A DNA stretch of 64,000 nt from Pseudomonas laurentiana (GTDB taxonomy: Bacteria; Pseudomonadota; Gammaproteobacteria; Pseudomonadales; Pseudomonadaceae): the NCBI RefSeq assembly GCF_014648275.1, contig NZ_BMQU01000004.1:186001-250000 (forward strand), written 5' to 3'. How positions within the stretch are numbered: position 1 is the first letter of the stretch; each line of letters starts with the position of its first letter. Position numbers and translations under genes: made by a program. Under the pieces are notes generated by a model, which saw only the letters and a program-made list of their open reading frames with translations, was not told the DNA's origin and searched no databases. This document shows, one piece after another, positions 24,410-33,480 of this stretch.

Positions 24410-24762
24410 TGCTTGTTCCTCTCTAGTGTTGCTTTGCGTTGCCTGGCGGTTTCCAAGTCAGACGCTGGTGTTTTTTGGCTTTTCTTGATGAAGCCGTGAA
24501 GCAGAACCATCACGTTCCCGTCCACGGTGAAGAGCACGCGAGCTATGGTATCGACAAGGTTTACCCTGACCTCCCACAAGCCTTTCTCAAGCTTTCTGAC
24601 AACCGGCATTCCGATTGGCCATCCGATCTGAACCGTTTTGATTTCGGTTCCGATCATCCGCTTGTGATCGCGGGGAACTTCGGTCAGCCATTCGCGCACC
24701 GGTTCGTTACCTGCTTCCGTGCGATAAAAACTGACGTTCAATGTTGGTGGCGTTTCACTCAT
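24406..24762 (-). CDS. HigB/RelE-type toxin (Gp49-like)
   Basis: A 118-residue protein of the phage-derived Gp49-like/HigB group of RelE-fold toxins, which typically cleave mRNA on the ribosome. Family blocks are VREWLTEVPRDHKRMIGTEIKTVQIGW near the N terminus, PVVRKLEKGLWEVRVNL in the centre and the C-terminal VLLHGFIKKSQKTPASDLETA, where basic residues of the active site lie. I chose the ATG at 24762; a start nine codons earlier would overlap the -10 element. The -10 (24774-24769) leaves almost no leader, so the message may be leaderless. The antitoxin gene follows with a four-base overlap. Confidence 0.82.
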   Translation of the reverse strand: MSETPPTLNVSFYRTEAGNEPVREWLTEVPRDHKRMIGTEIKTVQIGWPIGMPVVRKLEKGLWEVRVNLVDTIARVLFTVDGNVMVLLHGFIKKSQKTPASDLETARQRKATLERNKQ

Positions 24763-24768
24763 ACGGCG

Positions 24769-24796
24769 AGTGTACCAAAAATGGTGCATTATTCAA
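24769..24796 (-). promoter_or_regulatory. Promoter of the toxin-antitoxin operon
   Basis: On the minus strand TTGAAT (24796-24791), a 16-base spacer and TACACT (24774-24769) form a sigma-70 promoter. The toxin ATG begins six bases after the -10, so transcription would start at or next to the start codon. Confidence 0.6.
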
Positions 24797-24809
24797 CTGT
24801 CAGTTGAAT
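24791..24809. promoter_or_regulatory. Perfect 19-bp palindromic operator over the -35
   Basis: ATTCAACTG-T-CAGTTGAAT is a perfect palindrome with 9-bp arms and one central base. It covers the -35 element of the toxin-antitoxin promoter, the expected place for autorepression by the HigA-type protein. Confidence 0.7.
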
Positions 24810-25208
24810 GGGCGAAAAGTCTGGCGACGGATTCGACGAGCGTTTCGGACCTTCAGCATGGACTGTCGTCCGCGACCATGAAGTTTGGCGGCGAACCAAG
24901 GAAGGTGCTGAAAAGCTGATGTAGCAGGTCTTGGCGTTCTGCTTGAGCTCGGTAAGGCTTATGGCGGGCAGCTGTTGAAAGAGCGCTTGGGTTTCGAGCT
25001 CTAGAGATCACCAAGGCGAGCTCAGCCCCTGCGCTGGTTTTTTGCATTTGGCTGCCCGGCCTGCCGCTACAGCGGAGTGTTTCGGGGTTTGTATGATCCT
25101 CTGTCGTACTTTTCCAGCGCAGAGTGTAGGAATGTCAAACCTGCAGCGAGTTGCTCTTCACGGCCTTTGCTATGGGAGCCGTCCTGCGAAGTGACCTACA
25201 CGCCCGTA
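24810..25208. other. Stretch without a supported gene
   Basis: I find no open frame with a family resemblance or good ribosome site, no tRNA and no clear terminator on either strand. Frames are broken often. It may be residue of the element that brought the toxin-antitoxin genes. Confidence 0.5.
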
Positions 25209-25266
25209 CTGGGAGCACTTCTGGAACACAGGCAGAAAAAAGGCAGCCACAGCGGCTGCCTTTTTT
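25209..25266 (+). repeat. Right copy of the terminator-containing direct repeat
   Basis: The copy begins CTGGGAGCACTT and ends in GGCAGCC, 5-base loop, GGCTGCC and six T, aligning without gaps to 23874-23931 (start-to-stem distance 33 in both). The middle part differs, so the copies are old or recombined. No rightward gene ends just before it, which makes a plain transcription terminator an odd explanation here. Confidence 0.65.
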
Positions 25267-25301
25267 CGTTTCTGATGGCTGGCTTTTGCCGCTGTGCTTG
25301 A

Positions 25302-25793
25302 TCAGTCTCGATGCCAGTCAACGCTGAGGTAGAACTCGCTGTCGCTGTACCGATAGCTGGTGTCTCCGTCATAGGCCGCTTCCAGGTCATGGCCGATGCG
25401 ATTGGCGAGGTGAAGGCCGGTGGTAGTGACCAGCAGCTCATCGCCGTCCTCTGCTACGTCAATCAATCGCTCCAAGGCATGTTCGGCCTTTTCTCTGGCT
25501 TCTGTATTGCGGACAAGATGAACAAGTTCTTCGCGGTGCTTTTGCAGAAACCCTCCTGCCAGCCTCACTTGACCTGCTGCTGCGCGGTCGGCGACTCGCC
25601 TGCATGCCGGGCAGACAAAGTTTTCGACCGAGACGTGGGACGCATCGGCATGCCATGACCACTGGCCTGCATGGTATTTGGCGCCACATTCTGGGCATTG
25701 TGCTGAGCCACCAGGTCGGTGAGCTTCTAGATACGGATCTGTTTTGTCTGTTTTGAACAGCTTGTCTTTCTGGCTGTGCTGGTATTTGTCCAT
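25302..25793 (-). CDS. BCAM0308-type zinc-ribbon protein
   Basis: A 163-residue cytoplasmic protein with two CxxC pairs: CPEC near residue 34 and CPAC near 61, likely holding one zinc. The N-terminal QKDKLFKTDKTDPYLEAH and the C-terminal acidic region resemble the BCAM0308 family of short conserved proteins; in Burkholderia cenocepacia that gene belongs to a low-oxygen-activated locus (from memory). The start at 25793 is chosen because the conserved part begins there; a longer frame adds an arginine-rich tail. It lies about 135 bases downstream of hsp20 on the same strand with a terminator between. Biochemical role is unknown. Confidence 0.6.
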   Translation of the reverse strand: MDKYQHSQKDKLFKTDKTDPYLEAHRPGGSAQCPECGAKYHAGQWSWHADASHVSVENFVCPACRRVADRAAAGQVRLAGGFLQKHREELVHLVRNTEAREKAEHALERLIDVAEDGDELLVTTTGLHLANRIGHDLEAAYDGDTSYRYSDSEFYLSVDWHRD

Positions 25794-25887
25794 TGCTGCT
25801 CTCCGATTCGTGCTGAAGTACAGCGGCCGACGGCGCATCAACCATCCACGTGGCCACCCTGCAAAAGCCTGTGATGTCTTCTAAAGA

Positions 25888-25915
25888 GCCCCTCGCCGAC
25901 GTTGAAGCAAGGGGC
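25888..25915 (-). terminator. Terminator of hsp20
   Basis: GCCCCTCGC (25888-25896) pairs with GCAAGGGGC (25907-25915) with one mismatch. On the minus strand TCTTT follows. It is 13 bases past the hsp20 stop. Confidence 0.65.
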
Positions 25916-25927
25916 GGGTGCCTGGCT

Positions 25928-26470
25928 TTAGCTGCTTTTGATCGGCACGACTTTCTCGGGCTTCATGGCCTCAGGCTTTTTCGGTAGCGATACTGTCAAT
26001 ATGCCTTTGCTGAAGCTGGCTTCGATTTTGTCGGCGTCGACCTCTTTGGGTATGTTGAATACCCGTTCAAACGAGCCGTAGTGGCGTTCGGAGAGGTAGT
26101 ACCCCTTTCTTTTCTCTTCCTTGTCTTCTTTCTTTTCACCTTTGATGATCAGGCTGCCATTGGACAGCTTCACCTCGATGTTTTTTTCATCCATGCCGGG
26201 AAGCTCGACTGTGATTTCATAGCTTTTTTCTTTGTCGGAAATGTCCGCGGCGGGGACGTTGCGGCCGATCAGTTCCCTGCGCCAGAAGGGTTCGGCATCA
26301 AACAGGCCCCGGCTGAATGGGGTGGGAAACGAGCCCCGGTTGAAGTCTTCGAACAGATGATCAACCTGCTGGCGCAGTTTTTCAAAGGGGCGCCACAGGT
26401 CGGAAGTTGCCGGATGTTGGCTGGTTTTTTCTTCGTGTTGAATCGGCATTTTTTTTTCGGAGTTAGCCAT
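25928..26470 (-). CDS. Hsp20/alpha-crystallin small heat-shock protein
   Basis: A 180-residue ATP-independent chaperone that holds unfolding proteins for refolding by DnaK or ClpB. The N-terminal arm has a helical stretch WRPFEKLRQQVDHLFEDFNRG. The alpha-crystallin domain (about 68-165) has VPAADISDKEKSYEITVELP at its start and the conserved FSKGILTVSLPK near its end. Start choice: the ATG at 26470 lies eight bases from an AAGGAG site; an ATG two codons upstream is too close to it. It is longer than the Ibp type and resembles Hsp17/HspA-class proteins. A candidate Anr box lies upstream at 26626-26639. Confidence 0.9.
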   Translation of the reverse strand: MANSEKKMPIQHEEKTSQHPATSDLWRPFEKLRQQVDHLFEDFNRGSFPTPFSRGLFDAEPFWRRELIGRNVPAADISDKEKSYEITVELPGMDEKNIEVKLSNGSLIIKGEKKEDKEEKRKGYYLSERHYGSFERVFNIPKEVDADKIEASFSKGILTVSLPKKPEAMKPEKVVPIKSS

Positions 26471-26625
26471 TTTCATATCTCCTTTGTGTTGATATTCGGT
26501 AGGTGTTGCCTTTATTTGTGAGGTGATCTGCTGTGGGGGTGGGGCAAGCCACAGGTGTACGCTTTGGCGCGCAGGGCGATCTGAGCGTTCAGGTTTCAAT
26601 TGAATCGCAAAAGGGTTGGTCGGGT

Positions 26626-26639
26626 TTGATCTGGATCAG
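26626..26639. promoter_or_regulatory. Candidate Anr/FNR box
   Basis: TTGATCTGGATCAG matches the Anr/FNR consensus TTGAT-N4-ATCAA at nine of ten fixed positions. It lies in the 318-base gap between hsp20 (leftward) and the small gene at 26789 (rightward), about 155 bases from each start. The rest of the gap, 26471-26788, holds no other gene; AT-rich sequence near 26598-26606 could supply a leftward -10. Confidence 0.6.
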
Positions 26640-26788
26640 ACGAGTGTTATCTGGTCGTCGGCGTCGTGAAGACCCGTGGCGCCAAGGTGTTCAGCGTACG
26701 CCCGACTGGTGACAATGGTCCGAAAGCTGATAGATTTCAGCCGGTTGAGGCAGTGGCTGAGCTGTCGGCTGCAGGAAGGAAGAACTAT

Positions 26789-27094
26789 ATGATCGCAAAA
26801 GAGCTCCGCCAGGCTGTTGCCCTGGAGCGTTTCGCCGAGGCCAATCCGCAGTTGCTGGCCGAAATGGCCCAGCTTAGCGAGCACGATCAGGCGCAACAGA
26901 TCCAGTGGGCATTCGAGGATGAAGCCGAGATGCAGGGGCTCCAGCCCTGGGAACTGGCGCTGCAACTGATTGCAGAGTCTCCCGAGGAGCTGCAGGCCAT
27001 GCGCCTGGAAGTGCATCGCGAAGTGGCCGAGGCACTGGGCATGGGCTGGGAAGAATACTGCGGGTTTAATGAGCTCGACGAAACCGCGCCGTGA
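26789..27094 (+). CDS. Small conserved Pseudomonas protein (possibly DUF6388)
   Basis: A 101-residue acidic, mostly helical protein without signal peptide, membrane segment or cysteine cluster beyond one Cys (EEYCGF). It is rich in Glu, Ala, Leu and Gln: LAEMAQLSEHDQAQQIQWAF and SPEELQAMRLEVHREVAEAL suggest amphipathic helices. The GGAAGGAAGA ribosome site directly before the ATG at 26789 fixes the start. I recall similar proteins listed as DUF6388, but this assignment is tentative and no function is known. It precedes tig by a 256-base gap and is divergent from hsp20. Confidence 0.6.
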   Translation: MIAKELRQAVALERFAEANPQLLAEMAQLSEHDQAQQIQWAFEDEAEMQGLQPWELALQLIAESPEELQAMRLEVHREVAEALGMGWEEYCGFNELDETAP

Positions 27095-27187
27095 TTGGTA
27101 TCGGTTTGTAGTGTTTTGAAAAGGTTTGCCGAGGTGGGCGGGTAAAATCGAGCGGCGTCTCGTGTCGCCCGGTACGCCTTGGTTTGC

Positions 27188-27215
27188 GGGTATCCAGCCA
27201 TTTCGACGGATACCC
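27188..27215. other. Hairpin between the small gene and tig
   Basis: GGGTATCC (27188-27195) and GGATACCC (27208-27215) pair perfectly around a 12-base loop. It could end the upstream transcript or sit in the tig leader; the poor T-run argues against strong termination. Confidence 0.35.
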
Positions 27216-27350
27216 CTTCATACAAAAGGACCGGTGTGGTTTCCCATCGTCTTGAACGGGGTGACTTCTGGTGTTTGAGCTACTAGAATGCTTGCCCTTG
27301 ATTCTGGAGTCGGGTATCGCCGGCTAACGTCTGTGCAACGAGGAATATCC

Positions 27351-28661
27351 ATGCAAGTTTCTGTTGAAAATACTTCCGCTCTCGAGCGCCGCATGACCAT
27401 CGGCGTTCCGGCCGAGCGCATCGAGACCGAAGTCAACAAGCGTCTGCAACAGACTGCCCGTCGCGCCAAGGTCCCAGGCTTCCGTCCTGGCAAAGTGCCT
27501 ATGAGCGTGATTCGTCAGCGTTACGAAGACGCAGCCCGTCAGGAAGCCCTGGGCGACCTGATCCAGGCCACGTTCTATGAAGCTGTGGTTGAGCAGAAGC
27601 TGAACCCGGCTGGCGCCCCTGCCGTCGAGCCAAAAGTGTTCGAAAAGGGCAAGGATCTGGAATACGTTGCCACCTTCGAAGTATTCCCTGAGTTCGCCGT
27701 TGCCGGCTTCGAGTCGATCGCCGTTGAGCGCCTGAGCGCCGAAGTGGCTGATGCCGACCTGGACAACATGCTGGAAGTACTGCGCAAGCAGAACGTCCGT
27801 TACGAAGTGGCAGAGCGTGCGGCTCAGAACGAAGACCAACTGAACATTGATTTTGTTGGCAAGATCGATGGCGAAGTCTTCGCCGGTGGTTCGGCCAAGG
27901 GCACCCAGCTGGTGCTGGGTTCCGGCCGCATGATCCCAGGCTTCGAAGAAGGTCTGGTCGGTGCCAAGGCGGGTGAAGAGCGCGTTCTGAACCTGACCTT
28001 CCCAGAGAACTACCAGAACCTGGACCTGGCCAACAAGGCCGCAGAGTTCACCGTTACCGTCAACAGCGTTTCCGAGCCAAAGCTGCCTGAGCTGACCGAA
28101 GAGTTCTTCGCCCAGTTCGGTATCAAGGAAGCCGGTGTCGATGGTTTCCGCGCCGAAGTTCGCAAGAACATGGAGCGTGAGCTGCGTCAGGCAATCAAGA
28201 CCAAGGTCAAGAACCAGGTAATGGACGGCCTGCTGGCTGCCAACCCGATCGAAGTGCCGAAGGCCCTGCTGGAAAACGAAGTGAACCGTCTGCGCGTTCA
28301 GGCCGTTCAACAGTTCGGCGGTAACATCAAGCCAGAGCAACTGCCTGCCGAGCTGTTCGAAGAGCAAGCCAAGCGTCGCGTCGTGCTGGGCCTGATCGTT
28401 GCCGAAGTGGTCAAGCAGAACGAGCTGAAGCCTGACGAAGACCGCGTACGTGAGCTGATCCAGGAAATGGCTTCGGCCTACCAGGAGCCAGAGCAGGTCG
28501 TGGCGTGGTACTACAAGAACGACCAGCAACTGAACGAAGTCCGTTCGGTTGTGCTGGAAGAACAAGTTGTGGATACTGTTCTTCAGAAAGCGACTGTGAC
28601 CGATAAATCGGTCTCTTACGAAGAAGCTGTCAAGCCGGCACAGGCACCAACTGCCGACTGA
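27351..28661 (+). CDS. tig: Trigger factor, ribosome-bound chaperone
   Basis: The 436-residue trigger factor binds the ribosome exit tunnel and shields nascent chains; it also has FKBP-type prolyl isomerase activity. The ribosome-binding motif GFRPGKVP lies near residue 43. The isomerase domain (about 150-240) includes [20 protein letters not shown] and [14 protein letters not shown]. The helical C-terminal arms follow. The ATG at 27351 has an ACGAGGAA site and matches the family N terminus [15 protein letters not shown]. It opens the classical tig-clpP-clpX-lon block; the hairpin at 28687 separates it from clpP. Confidence 0.97.
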   Translation: MQVSVENTSALERRMTIGVPAERIETEVNKRLQQTARRAKVPGFRPGKVPMSVIRQRYEDAARQEALGDLIQATFYEAVVEQKLNPAGAPAVEPKVFEKGKDLEYVATFEVFPEFAVAGFESIAVERLSAEVADADLDNMLEVLRKQNVRYEVAERAAQNEDQLNIDFVGKIDGEVFAGGSAKGTQLVLGSGRMIPGFEEGLVGAKAGEERVLNLTFPENYQNLDLANKAAEFTVTVNSVSEPKLPELTEEFFAQFGIKEAGVDGFRAEVRKNMERELRQAIKTKVKNQVMDGLLAANPIEVPKALLENEVNRLRVQAVQQFGGNIKPEQLPAELFEEQAKRRVVLGLIVAEVVKQNELKPDEDRVRELIQEMASAYQEPEQVVAWYYKNDQQLNEVRSVVLEEQVVDTVLQKATVTDKSVSYEEAVKPAQAPTAD

Positions 28662-28686
28662 TTTCCTTCTCTCGTAGGAAAACACC

Positions 28687-28712
28687 ATAAGCCAGCCTTC
28701 GTGCTGGCTTAT
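28687..28712 (+). other. Intercistronic hairpin tig-clpP
   Basis: ATAAGCCAGC and GCTGGCTTAT form a perfect 10-bp stem with a 6-base loop, 25 bases after the tig stop. There is no T-run; partial termination or RNA protection is likely. Confidence 0.55.
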
Positions 28713-28752
28713 GCGTATTCAAGACATGACTATTTGGGAGTGAGTGCAGGAC

Positions 28753-29394
28753 ATGTCCCGCAATTCTTATTATCAGCAGAGCTCTGACATCCAGGCCGCA
28801 GGCGGTCTGGTCCCGATGGTTATCGAGCAATCCGCTCGTGGCGAACGTGCCTACGATATCTATTCGCGCCTCTTGAAGGAGCGGATCATCTTCCTGGTTG
28901 GCCCGGTAGAGGACTACATGGCTAACCTGGTAGCGGCGCAGATGCTGTTCCTTGAAGCGGAAAACCCGGACAAGGATATCCATCTCTACATCAACTCGCC
29001 GGGTGGTTCGGTGACTGCCGGCATGTCGATCTACGACACCATGCAGTTCATCAAGCCTGATGTTTCCACCATCTGCATTGGCCAGGCCTGCAGCATGGGT
29101 GCATTCCTTTTGGCCGGTGGTGCCAAGGGCAAGCGTCATTGCCTGCCGAACTCGCGGATGATGATTCACCAACCACTGGGTGGTTTCCAAGGCCAGGCGT
29201 CGGACATCGACATCCATGCCAAGGAAATCCTTTCGATTCGTTCGCGTCTGAACGAGCTGCTGGCGTTCCATACTGGCCAGTCCATCGAAACCATCGAACG
29301 TGACACCAACCGTGACAACTTCATGAGCGCTCAACGCGCTGCCGAGTACGGCCTGATCGACTCGGTGTTCGACAAGCGTCAAATGACTGCTTGA
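28753..29394 (+). CDS. clpP: ClpP, ATP-dependent protease proteolytic subunit
   Basis: A 213-residue serine protease that forms the double-heptamer barrel used by ClpX and ClpA. The triad is Ser114 (ACSMGA), His139 (MMIHQPLGG) and Asp188 (DTNRDNF). The N-terminal [10 protein letters not shown] precedes [19 protein letters not shown], normal for the family. The start at 28753 follows AGGAC; a GTG three codons earlier is possible. A 12-bp hairpin separates it from clpX, which is probably co-transcribed. Confidence 0.97.
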   Translation: MSRNSYYQQSSDIQAAGGLVPMVIEQSARGERAYDIYSRLLKERIIFLVGPVEDYMANLVAAQMLFLEAENPDKDIHLYINSPGGSVTAGMSIYDTMQFIKPDVSTICIGQACSMGAFLLAGGAKGKRHCLPNSRMMIHQPLGGFQGQASDIDIHAKEILSIRSRLNELLAFHTGQSIETIERDTNRDNFMSAQRAAEYGLIDSVFDKRQMTA

Positions 29395-29405
29395 TCGACT
29401 CAAAA

Positions 29406-29434
29406 GCAGGTGGTTGGCCCGTCCAGCCACCTGC
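29406..29434 (+). other. Intercistronic hairpin clpP-clpX
   Basis: The 12-base arms at 29406-29417 and 29423-29434 pair with one G-T around a five-base loop, just after the clpP stop. It may reduce clpX expression relative to clpP. Confidence 0.5.
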
Positions 29435-29499
29435 GGACTTGAAAAAGCCCGCAATTGCCTTCATCTTGTGTTGCAAGCCTACCGGATTGGATCGATCGA

Positions 29500-30783
29500 A
29501 TGACTGACACCCGTAACGGCGAGGACAACGGCAAATTGCTCTATTGCTCCTTCTGCGGCAAAAGCCAGCATGAAGTGCGCAAGTTGATTGCCGGCCCCTC
29601 GGTATTTATCTGCGACGAGTGCGTCGACCTGTGCAACGACATCATCCGTGAGGAGGTGCAGGAAGCCCAGGCCGAGAGCAGTGCGCATAAATTGCCTTCG
29701 CCGAAAGAAATCAGCGCCATCCTGGACCAGTACGTCATTGGTCAGGAACGCGCGAAAAAGGTCCTGGCTGTAGCGGTGTATAACCACTACAAGCGCCTGA
29801 ACCAACGCGACAAGAAAAACGACGACGTCGAACTTGGCAAGAGCAACATCCTGCTGATCGGCCCGACCGGTTCGGGCAAGACGCTGCTTGCTGAAACCTT
29901 GGCGCGCCTGTTGAATGTGCCGTTCACCATTGCCGATGCCACCACGCTGACTGAAGCGGGCTACGTCGGTGAGGATGTCGAGAACATCATTCAGAAGCTG
30001 CTGCAGAAGTGCGACTACGACGTCGAGAAAGCCCAGATGGGTATCGTCTACATCGACGAAATCGACAAGATTTCGCGTAAGTCGGACAACCCGTCCATTA
30101 CCCGCGATGTGTCGGGTGAGGGCGTGCAGCAAGCGCTGCTCAAGCTGATCGAAGGCACGGTCGCTTCCGTTCCGCCGCAAGGTGGTCGCAAGCACCCGCA
30201 GCAGGAGTTCCTGCAGGTCGATACGCGCAACATCCTGTTCATCTGTGGCGGTGCGTTCTCTGGCCTGGAAAAGGTTATCCAGAGCCGTTCCACCCGCGGC
30301 GGCATCGGCTTCACTGCCGAAGTGCGCAGCAAGCAGGAAGGCAAGAAGGTTGGCGAGTCGCTGCGTGAAGTCGAACCGGATGATCTGGTCAAGTTTGGCC
30401 TGATTCCTGAATTCGTCGGTCGTTTGCCAGTGCTGGCAACCCTCGACGAGCTGGATGAAGCGGCTTTGATGCAGATTCTTACCGAGCCGAAGAATGCCCT
30501 GACCAAGCAGTACGCCAAGCTGTTCGAGATGGAAGGCGTGGACCTGGAGTTCCGCAACGACGCCTTGCGCTCCGTCGCTCGCAAGGCGCTGGAACGCAAG
30601 ACCGGTGCACGTGGCCTGCGTTCTATTCTCGAGGGCATTCTGCTCGACACCATGTACGAAATTCCTTCACAGAAGGATGTCAGCAAGGTGGTGATCGACG
30701 AGAGTGTCATCGATGGATCTTCGCAGCCGCTGTTGATTTACGAAAACAGCGAGCCGCAAGCCAAAGCTGCACCTGATGCCTGA
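29500..30783 (+). CDS. clpX: ClpX, AAA+ unfoldase of ClpXP
   Basis: The 427-residue ATPase unfolds tagged proteins and feeds them to ClpP. The N-terminal zinc-binding domain shows [11 protein letters not shown] and CDECVDLC (four Cys). Walker A is GPTGSGKT near residue 118, Walker B is [10 protein letters not shown], and the sensor arginine region is TGARGLRSI. The ClpP-binding IGF-type loop lies around [10 protein letters not shown]. The start at 29500 matches the family N terminus MTDTRNGED; earlier codons in the frame belong to the spacer. Confidence 0.97.
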   Translation: MTDTRNGEDNGKLLYCSFCGKSQHEVRKLIAGPSVFICDECVDLCNDIIREEVQEAQAESSAHKLPSPKEISAILDQYVIGQERAKKVLAVAVYNHYKRLNQRDKKNDDVELGKSNILLIGPTGSGKTLLAETLARLLNVPFTIADATTLTEAGYVGEDVENIIQKLLQKCDYDVEKAQMGIVYIDEIDKISRKSDNPSITRDVSGEGVQQALLKLIEGTVASVPPQGGRKHPQQEFLQVDTRNILFICGGAFSGLEKVIQSRSTRGGIGFTAEVRSKQEGKKVGESLREVEPDDLVKFGLIPEFVGRLPVLATLDELDEAALMQILTEPKNALTKQYAKLFEMEGVDLEFRNDALRSVARKALERKTGARGLRSILEGILLDTMYEIPSQKDVSKVVIDESVIDGSSQPLLIYENSEPQAKAAPDA

Positions 30784-30806
30784 GCCCTTCACCGGCTCGA
30801 ACCAGC

Positions 30807-30826
30807 AAGGGGCCTTCGGGCCCCTT
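30807..30826 (+). terminator. Terminator after clpX
   Basis: AAGGGGCC and GGCCCCTT pair around a TTCG tetraloop, followed by TGCTTTT. It lies 24 bases after the clpX stop and separates clpX from the lon promoter. Confidence 0.8.
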
Positions 30827-30845
30827 TGCTTTTCCTGTCGTAGAG

Positions 30846-30875
30846 CTTGTTTTTTTAAGGGGCTGCCCCCACATT
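30846..30875 (+). promoter_or_regulatory. Candidate heat-shock (sigma-32) promoter of lon
   Basis: CTTGTTT (30846-30852), a 13-base spacer and CCCCCACATT (30866-30875) approximate the RpoH consensus CTTGAAA-N13-CCCCAT. lon starts 60 bases further on. Heat induction of lon is known in other bacteria. Confidence 0.55.
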
Positions 30876-30934
30876 AGGTTCAAGCTTAAATTCCATCGGT
30901 TTTGCGGCCACAAGGCCGCTGTAGAGGCGAAATC

Positions 30935-33334
30935 ATGAAGACAACCCTCGACTTGCCTCTTTTGCCATTGCGTGATGTGGTCGTCTATCCGCACATGGTC
31001 ATCCCGCTGTTCGTGGGGCGCGAGAAGTCCATCGAAGCCCTCGAGGCCGCGATGACGGGCGAGAAGCAGATCCTCCTGCTGGCCCAGAAGAATCCAGCCG
31101 ACGATGATCCAGGCGAAGACGCCCTGTATCGCGTGGGCACTATCGCTACGGTTCTGCAACTGCTAAAACTGCCTGATGGCACCGTCAAGGTGCTGGTCGA
31201 GGGTGAGCAGCGCGGTGCTGTCGAGCGTTTCAACGAAGTTGAAGGGCACATTCGTGCCGAAGTCGCACTGATCGACGAGTCGGAAGCCGCTGACCGCGAA
31301 TCCGAAGTGTTCGTGCGTACGCTGCTGTCGCAGTTCGAGCAATATGTCCAGCTGGGCAAGAAAGTCCCGGCTGAAGTCCTGTCGTCGCTGAACAGCATCG
31401 ATGAGCCAGGTCGTCTGGTCGACACCATGGCCGCGCACATGGCGCTGAAGATCGAGCAGAAACAGGAAATCCTGGAAATCATCGACCTGGGTGCCCGGGT
31501 TGAGCATGTCCTGGCGCTGCTGGACGCCGAAATCGACCTGCTGCAGGTCGAGAAGCGCATCCGTGGCCGGGTCAAGAAACAAATGGAGCGCAGCCAGCGC
31601 GAGTACTACCTGAATGAGCAGATGAAGGCCATTCAGAAAGAGCTGGGTGATAGCGAAGAAGGCCACAACGAAGTCGAAGAGCTGAAAAAGCGCATCGATG
31701 AGGCTGGTCTTCCCAAGGATGCCTATGCCAAGGCTCAAGCCGAGCTGAACAAGCTCAAGCAGATGTCGCCAATGTCTGCTGAGGCGACCGTGGTACGTTC
31801 CTACCTGGACTGGCTGGTGCAGGTGCCGTGGAAAGCCCAGAGCAAGGTCCGCCTGGACTTGGCCAAGGCCGAAGAAATCCTTGATGCTGACCACTACGGT
31901 CTGGAAGAGGTCAAGGAGCGGATCCTTGAATACCTCGCCGTACAGAAGCGGGTCAAAAAGATCCGTGGTCCGGTACTGTGCCTGGTAGGCCCGCCGGGTG
32001 TCGGCAAGACCTCCCTGGCGGAGTCGATCGCTGCTGCGACCAATCGCAAGTTCGTGCGCATGGCGTTGGGTGGTGTGCGTGATGAGGCCGAGATTCGTGG
32101 CCACCGGCGCACCTACATCGGTTCCATGCCGGGTCGCCTGATCCAGAAAATGACCAAGGTTGGCGTGCGTAACCCACTGTTCCTGCTCGATGAAATCGAC
32201 AAGATGGGCAGCGACATGCGTGGCGATCCTGCGTCGGCACTGCTGGAGGTGCTGGATCCAGAGCAGAATCACAACTTCAACGATCACTACCTGGAGGTCG
32301 ATTACGACCTGTCGGACGTGATGTTCCTCTGCACCTCGAACTCGATGAACATTCCACCAGCCTTGCTGGATCGGATGGAAGTCATCCGTTTGCCGGGGTA
32401 CACCGAGGACGAGAAGATCAACATCGCCGTCAAGTACCTGGTGCCGAAGCAGATCAAGGCCAACGGCCTGAAGAAAGGCGAGCTGGACATCGATACCACG
32501 GCGATTCGCGACATCATCCGTTACTACACCCGTGAAGCCGGTGTGCGTGGCCTTGAGCGTCAGATTGCCAAGGTTTGCCGCAAGGTGGTCAAGGAGCACA
32601 CCGGGCAGCAGAAGCAGGTGGCCGTCAAGGTGAGCGGCGATCAGCTCGAGCATTTCCTCGGCGTGCGCAAGTTCCGTTACGGCCTGGCTGAACAGCAGGA
32701 TCAGGTGGGTCAGGTTACAGGGCTGGCCTGGACTCAGGTGGGCGGCGAGTTGCTGACCATCGAGGCGGCTGTGGTTCCGGGGAAAGGTCAGTTGATCAAG
32801 ACTGGTTCGCTGGGTGATGTCATGGTCGAATCGATCACGGCAGCGCAGACCGTTGTCCGTAGCCGTGCCCGCAGCCTGGGTATTCCGGCGGACTTCCACG
32901 AGAAGCGTGACACCCACATCCATATGCCTGAGGGCGCAACGCCGAAGGATGGTCCAAGCGCGGGCATCGGTATGTGCACGGCGTTGGTTTCGGCGCTGAC
33001 CCAGATTCCAGTGCGTGCCGATGTGGCAATGACCGGCGAGATTACCTTGCGTGGTCAGGTGTTGGCGATTGGCGGTTTGAAGGAAAAGCTACTGGCTGCA
33101 CACCGTGGCGGAATCAAGACCGTGATCATTCCAGAAGAGAATGTGCGGGATCTGAAAGAAATTCCTGAGAATATTAAGCAGGATCTGCAGATTAAACCCG
33201 TGAAATGGATTGACGAAGTCCTCCAAATTGCGCTGCAATACGCCCCGGAGCCCTTGCCAGATGTGGCTCCCGAGATTGTCGCAAAGGATGAAAAGCGCGA
33301 CGGTGATTCCAAGGAAAGAATCAGCACGCATTAA
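30935..33334 (+). CDS. lon: Lon ATP-dependent protease
   Basis: The 799-residue hexameric protease degrades misfolded and regulatory proteins. The N-terminal LON substrate domain begins [26 protein letters not shown]. The AAA+ domain has Walker [10 protein letters not shown] near residue 355 and Walker [10 protein letters not shown]. The protease domain has the catalytic serine in [10 protein letters not shown] and the catalytic lysine in [16 protein letters not shown]. The ATG at 30935 follows GAGGCGAAATC and matches the family start. A possible RpoH promoter lies upstream. The HU gene follows after 146 bases. Confidence 0.97.
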   Translation: MKTTLDLPLLPLRDVVVYPHMVIPLFVGREKSIEALEAAMTGEKQILLLAQKNPADDDPGEDALYRVGTIATVLQLLKLPDGTVKVLVEGEQRGAVERFNEVEGHIRAEVALIDESEAADRESEVFVRTLLSQFEQYVQLGKKVPAEVLSSLNSIDEPGRLVDTMAAHMALKIEQKQEILEIIDLGARVEHVLALLDAEIDLLQVEKRIRGRVKKQMERSQREYYLNEQMKAIQKELGDSEEGHNEVEELKKRIDEAGLPKDAYAKAQAELNKLKQMSPMSAEATVVRSYLDWLVQVPWKAQSKVRLDLAKAEEILDADHYGLEEVKERILEYLAVQKRVKKIRGPVLCLVGPPGVGKTSLAESIAAATNRKFVRMALGGVRDEAEIRGHRRTYIGSMPGRLIQKMTKVGVRNPLFLLDEIDKMGSDMRGDPASALLEVLDPEQNHNFNDHYLEVDYDLSDVMFLCTSNSMNIPPALLDRMEVIRLPGYTEDEKINIAVKYLVPKQIKANGLKKGELDIDTTAIRDIIRYYTREAGVRGLERQIAKVCRKVVKEHTGQQKQVAVKVSGDQLEHFLGVRKFRYGLAEQQDQVGQVTGLAWTQVGGELLTIEAAVVPGKGQLIKTGSLGDVMVESITAAQTVVRSRARSLGIPADFHEKRDTHIHMPEGATPKDGPSAGIGMCTALVSALTQIPVRADVAMTGEITLRGQVLAIGGLKEKLLAAHRGGIKTVIIPEENVRDLKEIPENIKQDLQIKPVKWIDEVLQIALQYAPEPLPDVAPEIVAKDEKRDGDSKERISTH

Positions 33335-33480
33335 TACGTATTTGGCTGGGGGGCCTTGTTGGTAGTAGTTAGAGCCTTTGTTATAAGGCGGCGCTTAAAT
33401 GCCAACTGGCCACCCAGTATTCGTTTTGCTTTGATTACATACTTAGAAACAAACTCAATAGAGATATAAGGGGACTTAGA

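Noticed and set aside
24810..25208. Pseudogene or integrase remnant
   Set aside because: No frame on either strand shows a recognisable motif, so I left it as unassigned sequence.
23733..25266. Classical tRNA-Leu attachment site with duplicated tRNA 3' end
   Set aside because: I looked for a second copy of the tRNA-Leu 3' segment near 25.1-25.3 kb and found none; only the downstream terminator-containing segment is duplicated. No integrase gene is present.
31163..32923. 586-codon open frame opposite lon
   Set aside because: Lon is unmistakable on the other strand; this frame has no recognisable domain and exists because of the codon bias of lon.
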